Positions 46,570-56,798 of a DNA stretch of 64,000 nucleotides are shown here, in pieces. The notes below the pieces were generated by a model. That model did no database searches and was not told where the DNA came from. It saw only the letters and a list, made by a program, of their open reading frames with translations. The number at the start of each line of letters is the position of its first letter. Position 1 is the first letter of the stretch. Both the position numbers and the translations under genes were made by a program. The DNA comes from Rhizobiales bacterium Ga0077537 (lineage in GTDB: Bacteria > Pseudomonadota > Alphaproteobacteria > Rhizobiales > Hyphomicrobiaceae), in NCBI GenBank assembly GCA_001464955.1, contig LNEM01000030.1, positions 372,001-436,000 of the forward strand, written 5' to 3'.

Positions 46570-47850
46570 ATGTCGTCGAAGTGGATCTGGCAGCTTCGGC
46601 GCCTCGCTCGCCAGATGTGGTTTCGGGCCGCCCTGTTCGCGGTCGCCGGCGGTGTCGCCTCCCTGGCCTCCCGCGCAGTTTCGCCGTGGGTGCCGCGCCA
46701 GCTGGCGATCAACATCGGCGCCGACGCCCTCGAGACGATCCTCACCATCATTGCCTCGAGCATGCTCTCCGTCACGACGTTTTCGCTCGGCATCATGGTC
46801 TCGGCCTACGCCGCCGCGGCCAGCAGCGTCACCCCGCGCGCCACCCAGATCCTGTTGTCGGACACGACGACACAAAGCTCGCTCGCGACATTCCTCGGAG
46901 CCTTCCTTTACAGCCTCGTCGCGATCATCGCCCTCAAGGCAGGCGCTTATGGCGAGGAAGGCCGTCTTGGACTGTTCCTGGTCACGCTCGGCGTGATCGT
47001 CGTGATCTTCGTCACCTTCATCCGCTGGATCGAGCTCCTGCGCCGCTTCGGCCGCCTGACCGATACCATCCAGCGCGTCGAGAAGGCATCGGCGGACGTG
47101 CTGGAGGCCCGCCTTGCCGACCCCTACATGGGCGCCAACCGCTACGACGGCAAGGCGCTGCCCGAGAGTGCCACGCCGGTCTTTGCCGCGCGCGCGGGGT
47201 ACGTGCAGCACGTCGATCTCGGCATGTTGTCGTCGGCCGCCGAGGCCATCGACGCGCACCGCATCGTGGTGGTCGCCCCGCCGGGAGCGTTCGTGCACGG
47301 CTCCGCACCGTTGGCCTACGTCGACGCCGCGACCGTCGACGACGAATGCGCCGAGGACATCCGGAAGTCGTTTACTGTCGGCGACAGCCGGGACTTCTCC
47401 CAGGACCCTCGTTTTGGCCTGATCGTACTGGCGGAGATTGCCTCCCGCGCGCTCTCGCCCGCCGTCAATGATCCCGGCACGGCCATCGATATCCTCGGTC
47501 GCGGCGTACGACTGCTGTCCATGTGGCAGCAGCGTGCCGAGCCGGAGGTCAAGTACCCGAAGCTCTGGATGCCCCCGCTCGCGGCCCGCGATCTGTTCGA
47601 CGACCTGTTCCTTCCGATCGCCCGCGACGGTGCATCGCTTGTCGAGGTTCACGTCCGCCTCCAGAAAGCGCTGCTGGCTCTGGCGGTCGCTTTCCCGCGC
47701 GACCTGGGACCGGCCGCCGCCCATCACGCGCGACAAGCCTTGTCGCGTGCCGAGGCCGCGCTGACGATCGACGACGACAAGGCCGTTCTGCGCACCCTTT
47801 CGGCCGAGGTCGTGGAAGCCGCCGAGTTCGGCTCCCCCGTTCGTATCTGA
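46570..47850 (+). CDS. DUF2254 family membrane protein
   Basis: SSMLSVTTFSLGIMVSAYAAAASSVTPRATQILLSDTTTQSSLATFLGAFLYSLVAIIAL; SRALSPAVNDPGTAIDIL. Confidence 0.9.
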   Translation: MSSKWIWQLRRLARQMWFRAALFAVAGGVASLASRAVSPWVPRQLAINIGADALETILTIIASSMLSVTTFSLGIMVSAYAAAASSVTPRATQILLSDTTTQSSLATFLGAFLYSLVAIIALKAGAYGEEGRLGLFLVTLGVIVVIFVTFIRWIELLRRFGRLTDTIQRVEKASADVLEARLADPYMGANRYDGKALPESATPVFAARAGYVQHVDLGMLSSAAEAIDAHRIVVVAPPGAFVHGSAPLAYVDAATVDDECAEDIRKSFTVGDSRDFSQDPRFGLIVLAEIASRALSPAVNDPGTAIDILGRGVRLLSMWQQRAEPEVKYPKLWMPPLAARDLFDDLFLPIARDGASLVEVHVRLQKALLALAVAFPRDLGPAAAHHARQALSRAEAALTIDDDKAVLRTLSAEVVEAAEFGSPVRI

Positions 47851-47867
47851 GCGGGACGCGCTCCGGC

Positions 47868-50417
47868 CTAGTTCAGCACGCGCGAAAGAAAAGGCGCGAT
47901 GATGTCCGAATAGTCGTCGGTCCAAGGCCGAAGTCCCTTGGCATCGAGCTCCCGCATACCCTTGAGCGCGCGGAACGGCGCCAGCGCCTCCGCTGACTTC
48001 GCGAACACGGCAATGGTCGAGGACGTCTGCGCATAGCTGCCGTCGGCATCATCGTCGGTGATCAGCACGCCATGAAGCCCGTCGATCAGGGCCATATTGG
48101 CCGAGAGCACCGCATCGAGATCGAGGTAGCGGTTGGAGATGTGCAGCACCGCGACGCCGTTCGGGCTCGTCCGTGCCGTGTAGAGGCGCATCGCTTCGAC
48201 GGTCATCAGATGGATCGGCACGGCATCGGACGTGAACGCATCGACGATCAGCAGGTCGAACGCCCCCTCCGGCTCCTTGGCCAAAGTCAGCCGTGCATCG
48301 CCGATCACGATATCGGGTGGCTGTGGCTGGCAGCTTTCGAGATAACTGAAGAGGTTGGGGTTGGTCGCGATGCTCACCATCAGCGGGTCGATCTCGAAGA
48401 AGCGCCATTTCTCGTCCTTGGCAGCGAGACAGGCGAGCGACCCCGTACCGAGACCGATGACTCCGAAGCGGCCGGTGCCACCTTTGGCCGTCACGTTCTG
48501 CCGCGCCGTCAAGATGGACCGCGCCATTGGGCTATCCGGGTAGTAGTAGGTGCCAGGCGTCGGATCGTCGACAGCCGCCCCGTTTTCGTCGCGGACACGC
48601 TGCGCCCCGTGCAGCGTCGTGCCATGCGTGAGTATGTTGTACTGCCCGTTGGGATAGACCCGGTAGACGCCGAAATAGCTGCGCTGCGCATCAGATCGCT
48701 TGACGCTCGAAGGCAGCGTCACCACAGCCGCACACATGCCGAGCGCGGCGATCAGTTGCCGGCTGGGGCTGCGCCACAGCGCCACCATCGCCAGCGCGAA
48801 AGCAAACGTCAGGACCGCCGTCGGCCCCCACTCGATCGTCGCCAGCCGGATCGAGGCATAGCCATCGATGATCCACCGCACCCACCAGGCCGACGCGGGC
48901 CAATCCGCGCTGTCGTAGGCTGGCAGCAGCCGTACCAGCATCGGCAGCCAGAGATAGGCGAGTATGGCGCCCGCGAGCACGAGCCAAGACGACATCAACT
49001 CGTCGCGTTTTTCCTTGGCGAAGCTGAAGCTCAACGCGCCCGGGCGGCACGCCATCGAGAGCGCCAGCAGAATCGGATACTCGAGGATCTGCGAGAAGAG
49101 CCGCGGCGCGATCAGCGCCGCAAAGAGCCCGCCGAGCACACCGCCGAGCGACATCAGGAGATAGAACTCCGTCAACCGACTGGCCGGAGGCCGTGTCTCG
49201 TAGAGCGTGCGGTGCGCAACCATCGTTGCAGCGAAGAACACCGCGAGACCCGTGTAGGCCGTCACGAACCAACCCTCGTGCTCGGTCTGAGAGAGCGCCA
49301 GAAGGGCGAGGATCAGCGCTGCAACGTGCACGGCCCGCATCCCGGCCATGGACGACGCGCGCAGTACGAACCGGAGCACGATCACGAAGCCGATCGCGGC
49401 CACGACGCCAGCGATGAGCCGCCCGTTTCCGCTGACTTCCACGTCGAAAAGGCGCTTGCCGAGAAACGGCACGATGGCTGCCGTGCCGAGCGCCACCACC
49501 AGCGCCGCCGGCACCAGCGCGATCGGCTTGTCCCGGAACACGAGGACGAACGTCAACAGATAAACGGCGAGCGGAATGACCCACAGCAGCGGCGCCGATG
49601 CGACATCCATCGTGATATGCGTCGTAAAGGCCGTGAGCAGCGCGGAGGGCACGAAGGCGAGCCCCACCCACCCGACGTGCCGCGCGAACGACGGCGGTGG
49701 CGCCGGGCTTTCGCCATCGCGCACCGCACGCACGATCCCGTCATCGCGCCGGACCGAGAGGACGGTCAGCGCCAGCGCGGCGACGAGCGCCACGAACCCG
49801 GCGGCCCAGATTTTCGCGAGCGCGCTCACGCCGAATGCCGGCTCGAGCACAAGCGGATAGGCGAGCAACGCGATGAGACTGCCGAGATTGCTGGCGCCAT
49901 AGAGGAAGTACGGATCTCGCGCATGCGGGTGACCGGAGGCGGCGAACCACGCCTGCAGAAGTGGCGCATTCGCGGACACGGCGAGAAACGGCAGCCCCAC
50001 GCCAGCCGCGAAGAGGCCGAGCTGCCATAGCGCTGGATCGCCCGGCGGCGGCTCGCCGAGGCTCGTCGGCACGCCGATCGGCAGGGCGAGGATGGCGGCA
50101 GCGCTGAACCCGAGATGCGCAATCGCTCCGACCCGTGGCGACGCCCACTTGATCAGGAAGTGTGCATAGCAGTACCCGGCGAGCAGAGTCGCCTGGAAGA
50201 ACACCATCGCCACGGCCCACACCGACGGCGACCCACCGAGGATAGGCAGCACCATCTTTGCGAACATCGGCTGCACGGAAAAGAGCAGCAGTGCCGACAG
50301 GAACGTCGTCGCGGTGAACACGGCCAATGCCGCCACGGCCTTGACACCGGGGTCGGCTCGCGCCGCCTCGGCCGCACCCTCGCCCGCAGTGGGAACGGTA
50401 TCCTGCATCGTGCTCAC
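47868..50417 (-). CDS. Fused polytopic membrane / spermidine synthase-like protein
   Basis: Many TM helices then VIGLGTGSLACLAAKDEKWRFFEIDPLMVSIA...PDIVIGDARLTLAKEPEGAFDLLIVDAFTSDAVPIHLMTVEAMRLY. Confidence 0.9.
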   Translation of the reverse strand: MSTMQDTVPTAGEGAAEAARADPGVKAVAALAVFTATTFLSALLLFSVQPMFAKMVLPILGGSPSVWAVAMVFFQATLLAGYCYAHFLIKWASPRVGAIAHLGFSAAAILALPIGVPTSLGEPPPGDPALWQLGLFAAGVGLPFLAVSANAPLLQAWFAASGHPHARDPYFLYGASNLGSLIALLAYPLVLEPAFGVSALAKIWAAGFVALVAALALTVLSVRRDDGIVRAVRDGESPAPPPSFARHVGWVGLAFVPSALLTAFTTHITMDVASAPLLWVIPLAVYLLTFVLVFRDKPIALVPAALVVALGTAAIVPFLGKRLFDVEVSGNGRLIAGVVAAIGFVIVLRFVLRASSMAGMRAVHVAALILALLALSQTEHEGWFVTAYTGLAVFFAATMVAHRTLYETRPPASRLTEFYLLMSLGGVLGGLFAALIAPRLFSQILEYPILLALSMACRPGALSFSFAKEKRDELMSSWLVLAGAILAYLWLPMLVRLLPAYDSADWPASAWWVRWIIDGYASIRLATIEWGPTAVLTFAFALAMVALWRSPSRQLIAALGMCAAVVTLPSSVKRSDAQRSYFGVYRVYPNGQYNILTHGTTLHGAQRVRDENGAAVDDPTPGTYYYPDSPMARSILTARQNVTAKGGTGRFGVIGLGTGSLACLAAKDEKWRFFEIDPLMVSIATNPNLFSYLESCQPQPPDIVIGDARLTLAKEPEGAFDLLIVDAFTSDAVPIHLMTVEAMRLYTARTSPNGVAVLHISNRYLDLDAVLSANMALIDGLHGVLITDDDADGSYAQTSSTIAVFAKSAEALAPFRALKGMRELDAKGLRPWTDDYSDIIAPFLSRVLN

Positions 50418-50502
50418 TCCGGACAGAACGAGAGCGGCCGCGAGTCGAACACGCGCGAGCCGCCCGTCGCGAAGCCCCTGGTCTATCGTTGGGTGTGGGA
50501 GT

Positions 50503-51195
50503 TCAGACCGTGATCGTCTCGCCCACCTTGGGCGCGACGACGTTGTGCCCGCTCATCTCCGCCTGGAACTTGGAGGCGTCAGGATCGAGCATCCCCGGGA
50601 ACGTGCCGTAGTGGCAGGGGATGATCGTCTTGAACTTGAAGAATTTCTTGCAGGCGAACGCCGCCGCCTTGGCGCCCATCGTGAAGCGATCACCGATCGG
50701 CACGATCCCGATGTCCGGCTGATGGAACTCGCTGATCAGTCCCATGCCGGCGAACATGTCCGTATCGCCCATGTGATAGACCGTCTTGCCTTCCTTCGTC
50801 TTGAGCACGATGCCGTTCGGATTGCCGAGGTATGTCCCGCCCGAAGACGACGAATGCAGCGCATTCACCAGTGTGAGCTCGAAATCCTTGTCGGCGACGC
50901 TGCCGCCGGTGTTCATCGGCTGGATCGTTTCCGCGCCCTTCTCCTTCACGTGGAGTGCGAGCTCGTAGGTCGCGAATAGTGGCGCGCCGGTTGCCTTGCA
51001 GATCTCCCCGGCATCGCCGATGTGGTCGTCGTGGCCATGCGTGATCGCCACGTGTGTCACGCCCTTCGTCGCTGCCTCGAATGCGACACCGGACGCCTGG
51101 AACGTCGGATTGCCCTTCAGGAAGGGATCGATGAGCAGGACGCTGCTGCCGGTCTCGACGCGGAAGCAGGAATGGCCGAACCACGTGATCTTCAT
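50503..51195 (-). CDS. Metal-dependent hydrolase, UPF0173/beta-lactamase-fold
   Basis: MKITWFGHSCFRVETGSSVLLIDPFLKGNPTF; HVAITHGHDDHIGDAGEI; YHMGDTDMFAGM; PCHYGTFPGM. Confidence 0.94.
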   Translation of the reverse strand: MKITWFGHSCFRVETGSSVLLIDPFLKGNPTFQASGVAFEAATKGVTHVAITHGHDDHIGDAGEICKATGAPLFATYELALHVKEKGAETIQPMNTGGSVADKDFELTLVNALHSSSSGGTYLGNPNGIVLKTKEGKTVYHMGDTDMFAGMGLISEFHQPDIGIVPIGDRFTMGAKAAAFACKKFFKFKTIIPCHYGTFPGMLDPDASKFQAEMSGHNVVAPKVGETITV

Positions 51196-51253
51196 CTGTG
51201 CGCTCCGTAACGATGCGGTGGAAGGGAAGCCGTGACGGCAATATAAGGGCGCC

Positions 51254-51781
51254 ATGAACGACGACCAATGCCAAGCTGCCGCGCCGCCCCCCGGAGGGGT
51301 CCTTCCGATCGAAATGTTTGCCGCCGCGCTGCCGAAGGGCGCGAGGTTGATCGGCATCGATGTCGGCACCAAGTCGCTCGGCCTCGCTCTGTCCGATGTC
51401 TCGCGCATGATCGCCTCGGCACTCGAAACGATCCGCAGAACCAAGTTCAAGGTCGATGGCGCCCGCCTCCTCGAGATCGCCTCTGGCCATGGCGTTGGCG
51501 GTTTCGTCATCGGCCTGCCGCTCAATCTCGACGGCACCGAAGGCCCGCGCTCACAGGCGACCCGCGCCTTCGCCCGCAACCTGGCGGCACTGACACCCTT
51601 GCCGATCGCGTTCTGGGACGAGCGCCTGACGACGGCCGAGGCGGAGAGAATGCTGATCGAGGCCGACGCCACGCGCCGCCGTCGCGCCGAGGTCATCGAC
51701 AAGCTGGCTGCGACCCTCATCCTGCAGGGCGCGCTGGACCGCATGCGTGAGGCGGAGCTGGGCCACAGGCCACGGGCCTGA
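51254..51781 (+). CDS. ruvX: Holliday junction resolvase RuvX (YqgF)
   Basis: LIGIDVGTKSLGLALSDVSRMIASALETIRRTKF; GFVIGLPLNLDGTEGPRSQATRAFARNL; FWDERLTTAEAERML. Confidence 0.95.
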   Translation: MNDDQCQAAAPPPGGVLPIEMFAAALPKGARLIGIDVGTKSLGLALSDVSRMIASALETIRRTKFKVDGARLLEIASGHGVGGFVIGLPLNLDGTEGPRSQATRAFARNLAALTPLPIAFWDERLTTAEAERMLIEADATRRRRAEVIDKLAATLILQGALDRMREAELGHRPRA

Positions 51782-51805
51782 CGAGACCCTCGAAAGGACC
51801 ACACC

Positions 51806-52510
51806 GTGAGCTCCCCCCTGCCGAACGACATCGTGATCACGTCTCTCGACGCCTGCGCGATCGCGCTCTACCTCGTGTGCTTTCTGGGTTACGGCTATGT
51901 GGCAGCGTTGCCATCCCTGGAGCGCCGGAGCATTTCGGGCGCCGTCCAGCGCCAGCGCGAGCGCTGGATGCAGAACATGGCGTTGCGCGACGTCCGCATC
52001 GTCGACGCTCACCTCCTCGGCGGCTTGGCGCAGGGCAACGCGTTTTTCGCCTCCACATCGGCGATCATTATCGGCGGCCTGGCCGCCATGCTCGGCTCGG
52101 GCGAAAAAGTGCAATCACTGCTCGAGCGTCTGCCGGCCGTCCTGCCGTCCTCACCGGTGCTGTTCGAGCTGAAAGTGCTCCTGTTGATGGCCATTTTCGT
52201 GTTCGCGTTCTTCAAGTTTGCCTGGGCGTTCCGACTGTCGCACTATACGGCGATCATGATCGGTGCGACGCCGATCCTGGAGCCTGGCACACGTGACGCA
52301 TGCCTCTCTCATTCGCAGCGCACGGCGCGGCTCATCGGCCTCGCAGCCAATCATGCCAACACGGGATTGCGCGCGTTCTATTATGCGATTGCCGCCATGG
52401 CCTGGTTTTTCCATCCGGCGGCGCTGATCGTGGCGACCGCGTGGGTGCTGATCATCCTGATTCGACGCGATTATTTCTCGCGATCCCGTCGCCTCATGCT
52501 TGAAGAGTAG
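51806..52510 (+). CDS. DUF599 family membrane protein
   Basis: RWMQNMALRDVRIVDAHLLGGLAQGNAFFASTSAIIIGGLAAMLG; FFKFAWAFRLSHYTAIMIGATP. Confidence 0.88.
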   Translation: MSSPLPNDIVITSLDACAIALYLVCFLGYGYVAALPSLERRSISGAVQRQRERWMQNMALRDVRIVDAHLLGGLAQGNAFFASTSAIIIGGLAAMLGSGEKVQSLLERLPAVLPSSPVLFELKVLLLMAIFVFAFFKFAWAFRLSHYTAIMIGATPILEPGTRDACLSHSQRTARLIGLAANHANTGLRAFYYAIAAMAWFFHPAALIVATAWVLIILIRRDYFSRSRRLMLEE

Positions 52511-52707
52511 GCAGGTTGAATCCGATTACTGATCACTGCAAAAAACACTTTTTCGTGGTTCGACACCAATGACTGTGTCAATAATCACATACGCGATCTA
52601 GGCTCCCGCGCGACGCAGCGCGAGAGCTTTGCGGTGCGTGCCGGATATCTCCTCACGATCCGCAGTCAGAGCATCCGCCACCCGAAGTCTGATGGAAGGA
52701 CAAATAT

Positions 52708-53175
52708 ATGGCGAGCTTCGAACCCGGGCCGTTGACGGACTCCATGTTGCACCTACTTCATCGGGCGGGTCAGGTTGCCGACGAGATGTTCACGGCCGAA
52801 ATGGCCGGATCGCCGCTGACGCCACGGCAATTCGCGGTCCTGAGAGTGCTCCAGAGGCGCGAGACGGCAAGTCAGACCGATATCGTCAACGAAACGGGCA
52901 TCGACCGCTCGACCTTGGCCGATATCGTGAAGCGTCTTGTTGCCCGCGGCCTGATCGCGCGCCGGCGGTCACGGGTCGATGCCCGCGCGTATGCCGTCCG
53001 CCTCACCCAGTCCGGGAAGGACGCGCTGAAGGCCGCCGAGCCAGCCTCCGAGCGCGTTGAAAGCCGCCTCCTGAAATCGCTTCCGCAAGCGCGCCGGGAC
53101 GCATTCATCGATAGCCTTGCCCAGCTCGTCGCCTCACTTGGCGAAATGAAGCCGGAAGAACCCGAATCGAAGTAG
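52708..53175 (+). CDS. MarR family transcriptional regulator
   Basis: LTPRQFAVLRVLQRRETASQTDIVNETGIDRSTLADIVKRLVARGLIARRRSRVDARAYAVRLTQSGKDAL. Confidence 0.94.
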   Translation: MASFEPGPLTDSMLHLLHRAGQVADEMFTAEMAGSPLTPRQFAVLRVLQRRETASQTDIVNETGIDRSTLADIVKRLVARGLIARRRSRVDARAYAVRLTQSGKDALKAAEPASERVESRLLKSLPQARRDAFIDSLAQLVASLGEMKPEEPESK

Positions 53176-53205
53176 CCGCCCGCGCGGCCGATCGTGACGA
53201 TACCC

Positions 53206-53240
53206 AAAGAGCCAGCCCCATCGGGACTGGCTCTTTCTCG
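53206..53240 (+). terminator. Intrinsic (possibly bidirectional) terminator
   Basis: AAAGAGCCAG-CCCCATCGGGA-CTGGCTCTTT. Confidence 0.7.
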
Positions 53241-53263
53241 TTTCAGGTTCTGGGCCGATGCGG

Positions 53264-56200
53264 CTAGGCGAACAGCTTCAGCTGCTTCTCGTCGGCGCCC
53301 TTTGTTTCATGCGCCAGTTGCTCGATGCGGTCGAACGGCACCTGCTCGGCCTGGATCAGCGACCGCTGCGCCTTCAGCGCCCGCACGACGCCCTCCTGCA
53401 CCAGATGGAACTCGCCGACCGTCTGGCTCGGCAGCACGGCTGCCGCATCGAGCCCGGATTCCGACTGGAACGCCGACTTGAGCTTCTTCAGCGCCGTGTC
53501 CTCGCGCACCCGCCCGATGAACCAGCTCGTGATCTGGTCGCGGCTCTTGTAGTCGAGATCGCCCGGCGACTGGGTGGCGAGCATGATCCCGAGTCCCGCA
53601 GACCGTGCCCGCTTGAGCAGGCTCTGGAGCGGTTCGGCAGTGGCCGGCTTGGCGTTCGCCGGGATGTAGAGATCAGCTTCGTCGAACATGACGACAGCCT
53701 GCAGCTGATCGTTAGGATTGCGCTGACAGAAGCGCAGTGCCTCGGAAAGGAACTGCGAGACCCAGAACAGGATGTTCTCGTTGTCGCCGAGGAAGCCGGT
53801 GTAGATGACCGAAAGCCGCGTCCGCCCGTCACTGCGGGCATAGGGACCGAGACCCAGCAGCGCTTCCATGCTGAGCCGCTCGCCGCCGCCCTCGAACAGC
53901 GACGAATTGCGATGCCGGAGCGAGTCGAGCTGACCGATCAGATCACGCCGGATGCGCCCTGACGGGTCCATTCGCTGCGTCAGTTCCGTCAGCTCCGGAT
54001 CTTCCTCCTCGAGGAGATTGATCAGATCGCCGAGCGTCACCTCCTTCGAGGACCTGCTGCCCAGAATTTTCAGGGCCACCGAGAGTGTGCCTGACTGTCT
54101 CTGGTGTGTGGCCGAGTTCTTCAGATGCAGCATGTCGCCCATGGCGGCTGCCGACAGGTTCGCGAGCAATTGCTGCTCGTGCTCCGGCAGCTCGTTCATG
54201 CCGTTGGGCAACAGTGTGATCGAGATCGGCCGCCCCGACGCCCGCCCCGGCGTATAGACGGCGACGTCGATCGAGTCGGCAAGCTTCTCGCGATCGCCCC
54301 GCCGGTCGCTGTAATCGCTTTCGTTGGCCCGCCAGACTTCGGGATTGGCGTACGATGCGAGATCGCCTTTCCGGTCGATCAGGATCGCCGGCACGCCGCG
54401 AAGCAGCAGTTGCTCGATCAGTGACAGCGCCAGCGTGGTCTTGCCCGAACCCGAGCCACCGAGCACGGCCGCATGTCTCTTCAGAACGCTCTTGTTGAGT
54501 GTGATCAGCTTCGATCGGCCATTGATCTCACGCCCGGCCAGAATGCTCGAAGCATCCGTCGCATTCTCGTCGAGAATGTCGGTGAGCTGGAGTTCCTCCT
54601 CGGGTTTCTCCGCCTGGACCGCCGCCTCGACGGCCGGTGGCGAACCAGGGCTGGACCACCCTGTCCAGTCGGCCAGCAGATCCTTCGACGCCATCGGCAG
54701 GCTTGGCGCCGGCGTCCATCCGGTTGCATCAGCGTCCCGGGGCATACGGACGGGGACCTGCGGCGGAGCGATCACGGCCGGTGCCTCTGCGCGCGTGGCG
54801 ACCGGCTCGTGTCGCGCGGTCGTCTCGAGCGGCGGTGACGCCTCCACCCGCATCGCCTGTCGGCCGAGCAGATCGAGGCGCAGGAGCTGGATGATCGGCA
54901 ACAGCCCGGACAGGAGTTTCGCGTCCCCCATCCAGTCGCCGAACCCGGACTGATGCTTGTTGCGCGCATGGAACTCGCGCACCGTGATCATCCGCTCCCA
55001 CTCGGGGATCGGCACCAGCAGCGAGCGCCCGCCGGATTCGCGGAACCGGCGGAACGCCTGCGCCGTCTGGTTCTTGCGGTTGGGCGGGAAGTCGGACGCG
55101 CGCAGCATGTAGCACTGCCGATTCTTCATCGACATCAGCGCCTTGTCGAGCTGGCGCTTGAGGCCACCACCTTGCGTCGGGCGATTGCAGATGAACACCC
55201 GCGCGTCCTGAACGACCATCGTGCCCTGCAGCACCTGAAGATCCAGGCCCGGCAGCTCGTCGCCGAATGCGAGCCGCGTGACGACGACGCGGAGCTGCCC
55301 GCGCCACTCGTCGGATGCAGCGGTCAGTGCCCCGGACAGCACGTCCAGAAGGTCGTGATCGCTGGCCGGCATCTCGGCCTCGGATTCGCCCTGGAAACGG
55401 TCCCAGAGCCGCTGGAAGTCTATGGCACCGCCCATCTGGCCCGGGGCGGCGAAGCTGCCGGTCGATGCGGGAGGTGTCGAAGACGTCGGATCCGCGAGCC
55501 CGAGCGCCGCGGCGAGCGTCGACAGGAACCCGGCCCCGTCGTCGGCTGCAGCGGGCTGCCCCGCCTCGTCCGGGTCGCTTTCTCCGTTGATCTTGGCAAG
55601 CAGCCGGCTTTGGGCATGCTCGAGCAGCCGGCGCGTCGACAGACCGCCGAACTCCTCGAAGAATTGCGGCCCGAAGAACTGCGTCGGATCAGCCGGCAGC
55701 GTGATGTTGCTCCGTGCGGCCTCGTGCTCCAGCCGCTTCGAGATGATCATCCGCGCTTCGGCCGGGGTCCGTGCCTCGAGCAGCGCCACCGGCCCCGCCT
55801 TCTCGATACGGTCGATGTAGGATTGCGCCAGCACGCCCCGCACCTGATCGTAGAAGTCGCCGAGACACGAGATCACGATGATCGACGTCGGCACCCGGTT
55901 GGCGATCTGGATGAGGTCCCTGACGGCCTTCTGGAAGCGCTCTTCCGGATCGTCGAAGAACCTCAGGTCTTCCACCTGATCGATGCAGTAGACGAGCGAT
56001 GCCTCGTCCACGGCCCAGACCAGCCGGCCCAGGCTCTCGATGATGTCGAACGAGCGCCCGTCGCCCGTGATCGGGTCCAGAGCCGGCACGATCGCCCGCG
56101 CCAGATCGTTGAGCGGGCGCCCGTGCAGGTACTGTCGCACCCGCTGATCGATCCGCGGATCGCCGCGCTGCAGATAGAGCAGCGCCCGCACCATGTTGAT

Positions 56201-56764
56201 GTCGAGCTGGGCCGCCTCGAACTTGTCGCTCCCGACGATATCGTCGGCGAGCTGCATCACGAAGCGCGCCAGCTCATCGTCGTCGAGCTGCGCCTCACGG
56301 AGCGCCTCGAGCTCCTCGACCGGCAGTACGGCGGAATCTTCGACGAGCCGGTTCGTCAGCCGCGTCAGCGCGCTTTCTCCGCCACGGTCGGGATCGTAGG
56401 GCTTCTCGAGAGAATTGACGAGCCGCTTCAGATAGTAATCGGAGTAGCTCGCGATATCGGGCGTCATCTGCGCATAGCCGAAATAGGCCGTGCAATCGCG
56501 ATGCGACGCCGTCCGGATCGCCCGAATGAGATGCGTCTTGCCGGCGCCCGACTGCCCGTGGAAGAGGAGGATGCGTGACTGGCTGTGACCCTTGCCGGTC
56601 CGCACGGCCTTCAGCGTATCGGCGAACTTGCGGCGCGCCGGCTGATGCACCAGCTCGACATCGACGGGATCCGCGCTCCACACGTCGTCTTCCCACGTGA
56701 TGGAATGCTCGAAGGCAGCAGCGAGCCCTTCGACTGGCAACGCCTTCTGTGCATCGGAATGCAT
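53264..56764 (-). CDS. Dual P-loop ATPase: N-terminal AAA/ORC-STAND-like + C-terminal HerA/FtsK-like domain (1166 aa)
   Basis: N-terminal ILLFHGQSGAGKTHLIRAI and LVYCIDQVEDLRFFDD; C-terminal AAVLGGSGSGKTTLALSLIEQLLLRGVPAILIDRKGDLASYANPE, VVMFDEADLYIPA, GIMLATQSPGDLDYKSRDQITSWFIGRVREDTALKKL. Confidence 0.88.
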   Translation of the reverse strand: MHSDAQKALPVEGLAAAFEHSITWEDDVWSADPVDVELVHQPARRKFADTLKAVRTGKGHSQSRILLFHGQSGAGKTHLIRAIRTASHRDCTAYFGYAQMTPDIASYSDYYLKRLVNSLEKPYDPDRGGESALTRLTNRLVEDSAVLPVEELEALREAQLDDDELARFVMQLADDIVGSDKFEAAQLDINMVRALLYLQRGDPRIDQRVRQYLHGRPLNDLARAIVPALDPITGDGRSFDIIESLGRLVWAVDEASLVYCIDQVEDLRFFDDPEERFQKAVRDLIQIANRVPTSIIVISCLGDFYDQVRGVLAQSYIDRIEKAGPVALLEARTPAEARMIISKRLEHEAARSNITLPADPTQFFGPQFFEEFGGLSTRRLLEHAQSRLLAKINGESDPDEAGQPAAADDGAGFLSTLAAALGLADPTSSTPPASTGSFAAPGQMGGAIDFQRLWDRFQGESEAEMPASDHDLLDVLSGALTAASDEWRGQLRVVVTRLAFGDELPGLDLQVLQGTMVVQDARVFICNRPTQGGGLKRQLDKALMSMKNRQCYMLRASDFPPNRKNQTAQAFRRFRESGGRSLLVPIPEWERMITVREFHARNKHQSGFGDWMGDAKLLSGLLPIIQLLRLDLLGRQAMRVEASPPLETTARHEPVATRAEAPAVIAPPQVPVRMPRDADATGWTPAPSLPMASKDLLADWTGWSSPGSPPAVEAAVQAEKPEEELQLTDILDENATDASSILAGREINGRSKLITLNKSVLKRHAAVLGGSGSGKTTLALSLIEQLLLRGVPAILIDRKGDLASYANPEVWRANESDYSDRRGDREKLADSIDVAVYTPGRASGRPISITLLPNGMNELPEHEQQLLANLSAAAMGDMLHLKNSATHQRQSGTLSVALKILGSRSSKEVTLGDLINLLEEEDPELTELTQRMDPSGRIRRDLIGQLDSLRHRNSSLFEGGGERLSMEALLGLGPYARSDGRTRLSVIYTGFLGDNENILFWVSQFLSEALRFCQRNPNDQLQAVVMFDEADLYIPANAKPATAEPLQSLLKRARSAGLGIMLATQSPGDLDYKSRDQITSWFIGRVREDTALKKLKSAFQSESGLDAAAVLPSQTVGEFHLVQEGVVRALKAQRSLIQAEQVPFDRIEQLAHETKGADEKQLKLFA

Positions 56765-56798
56765 CGGCTCTCTTTCCTTGCCCACGATGTTGACGCGC

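Noticed and set aside
48072-50030. 652-aa plus-strand ORF opposite the spermidine synthase-like fusion
   Set aside because: Extreme Arg/His/Glu composition; antisense artefact.
54953-56578. 541-aa plus-strand ORF opposite the HerA-like ATPase
   Set aside because: Antisense artefact; P-loop motifs are on the minus strand.
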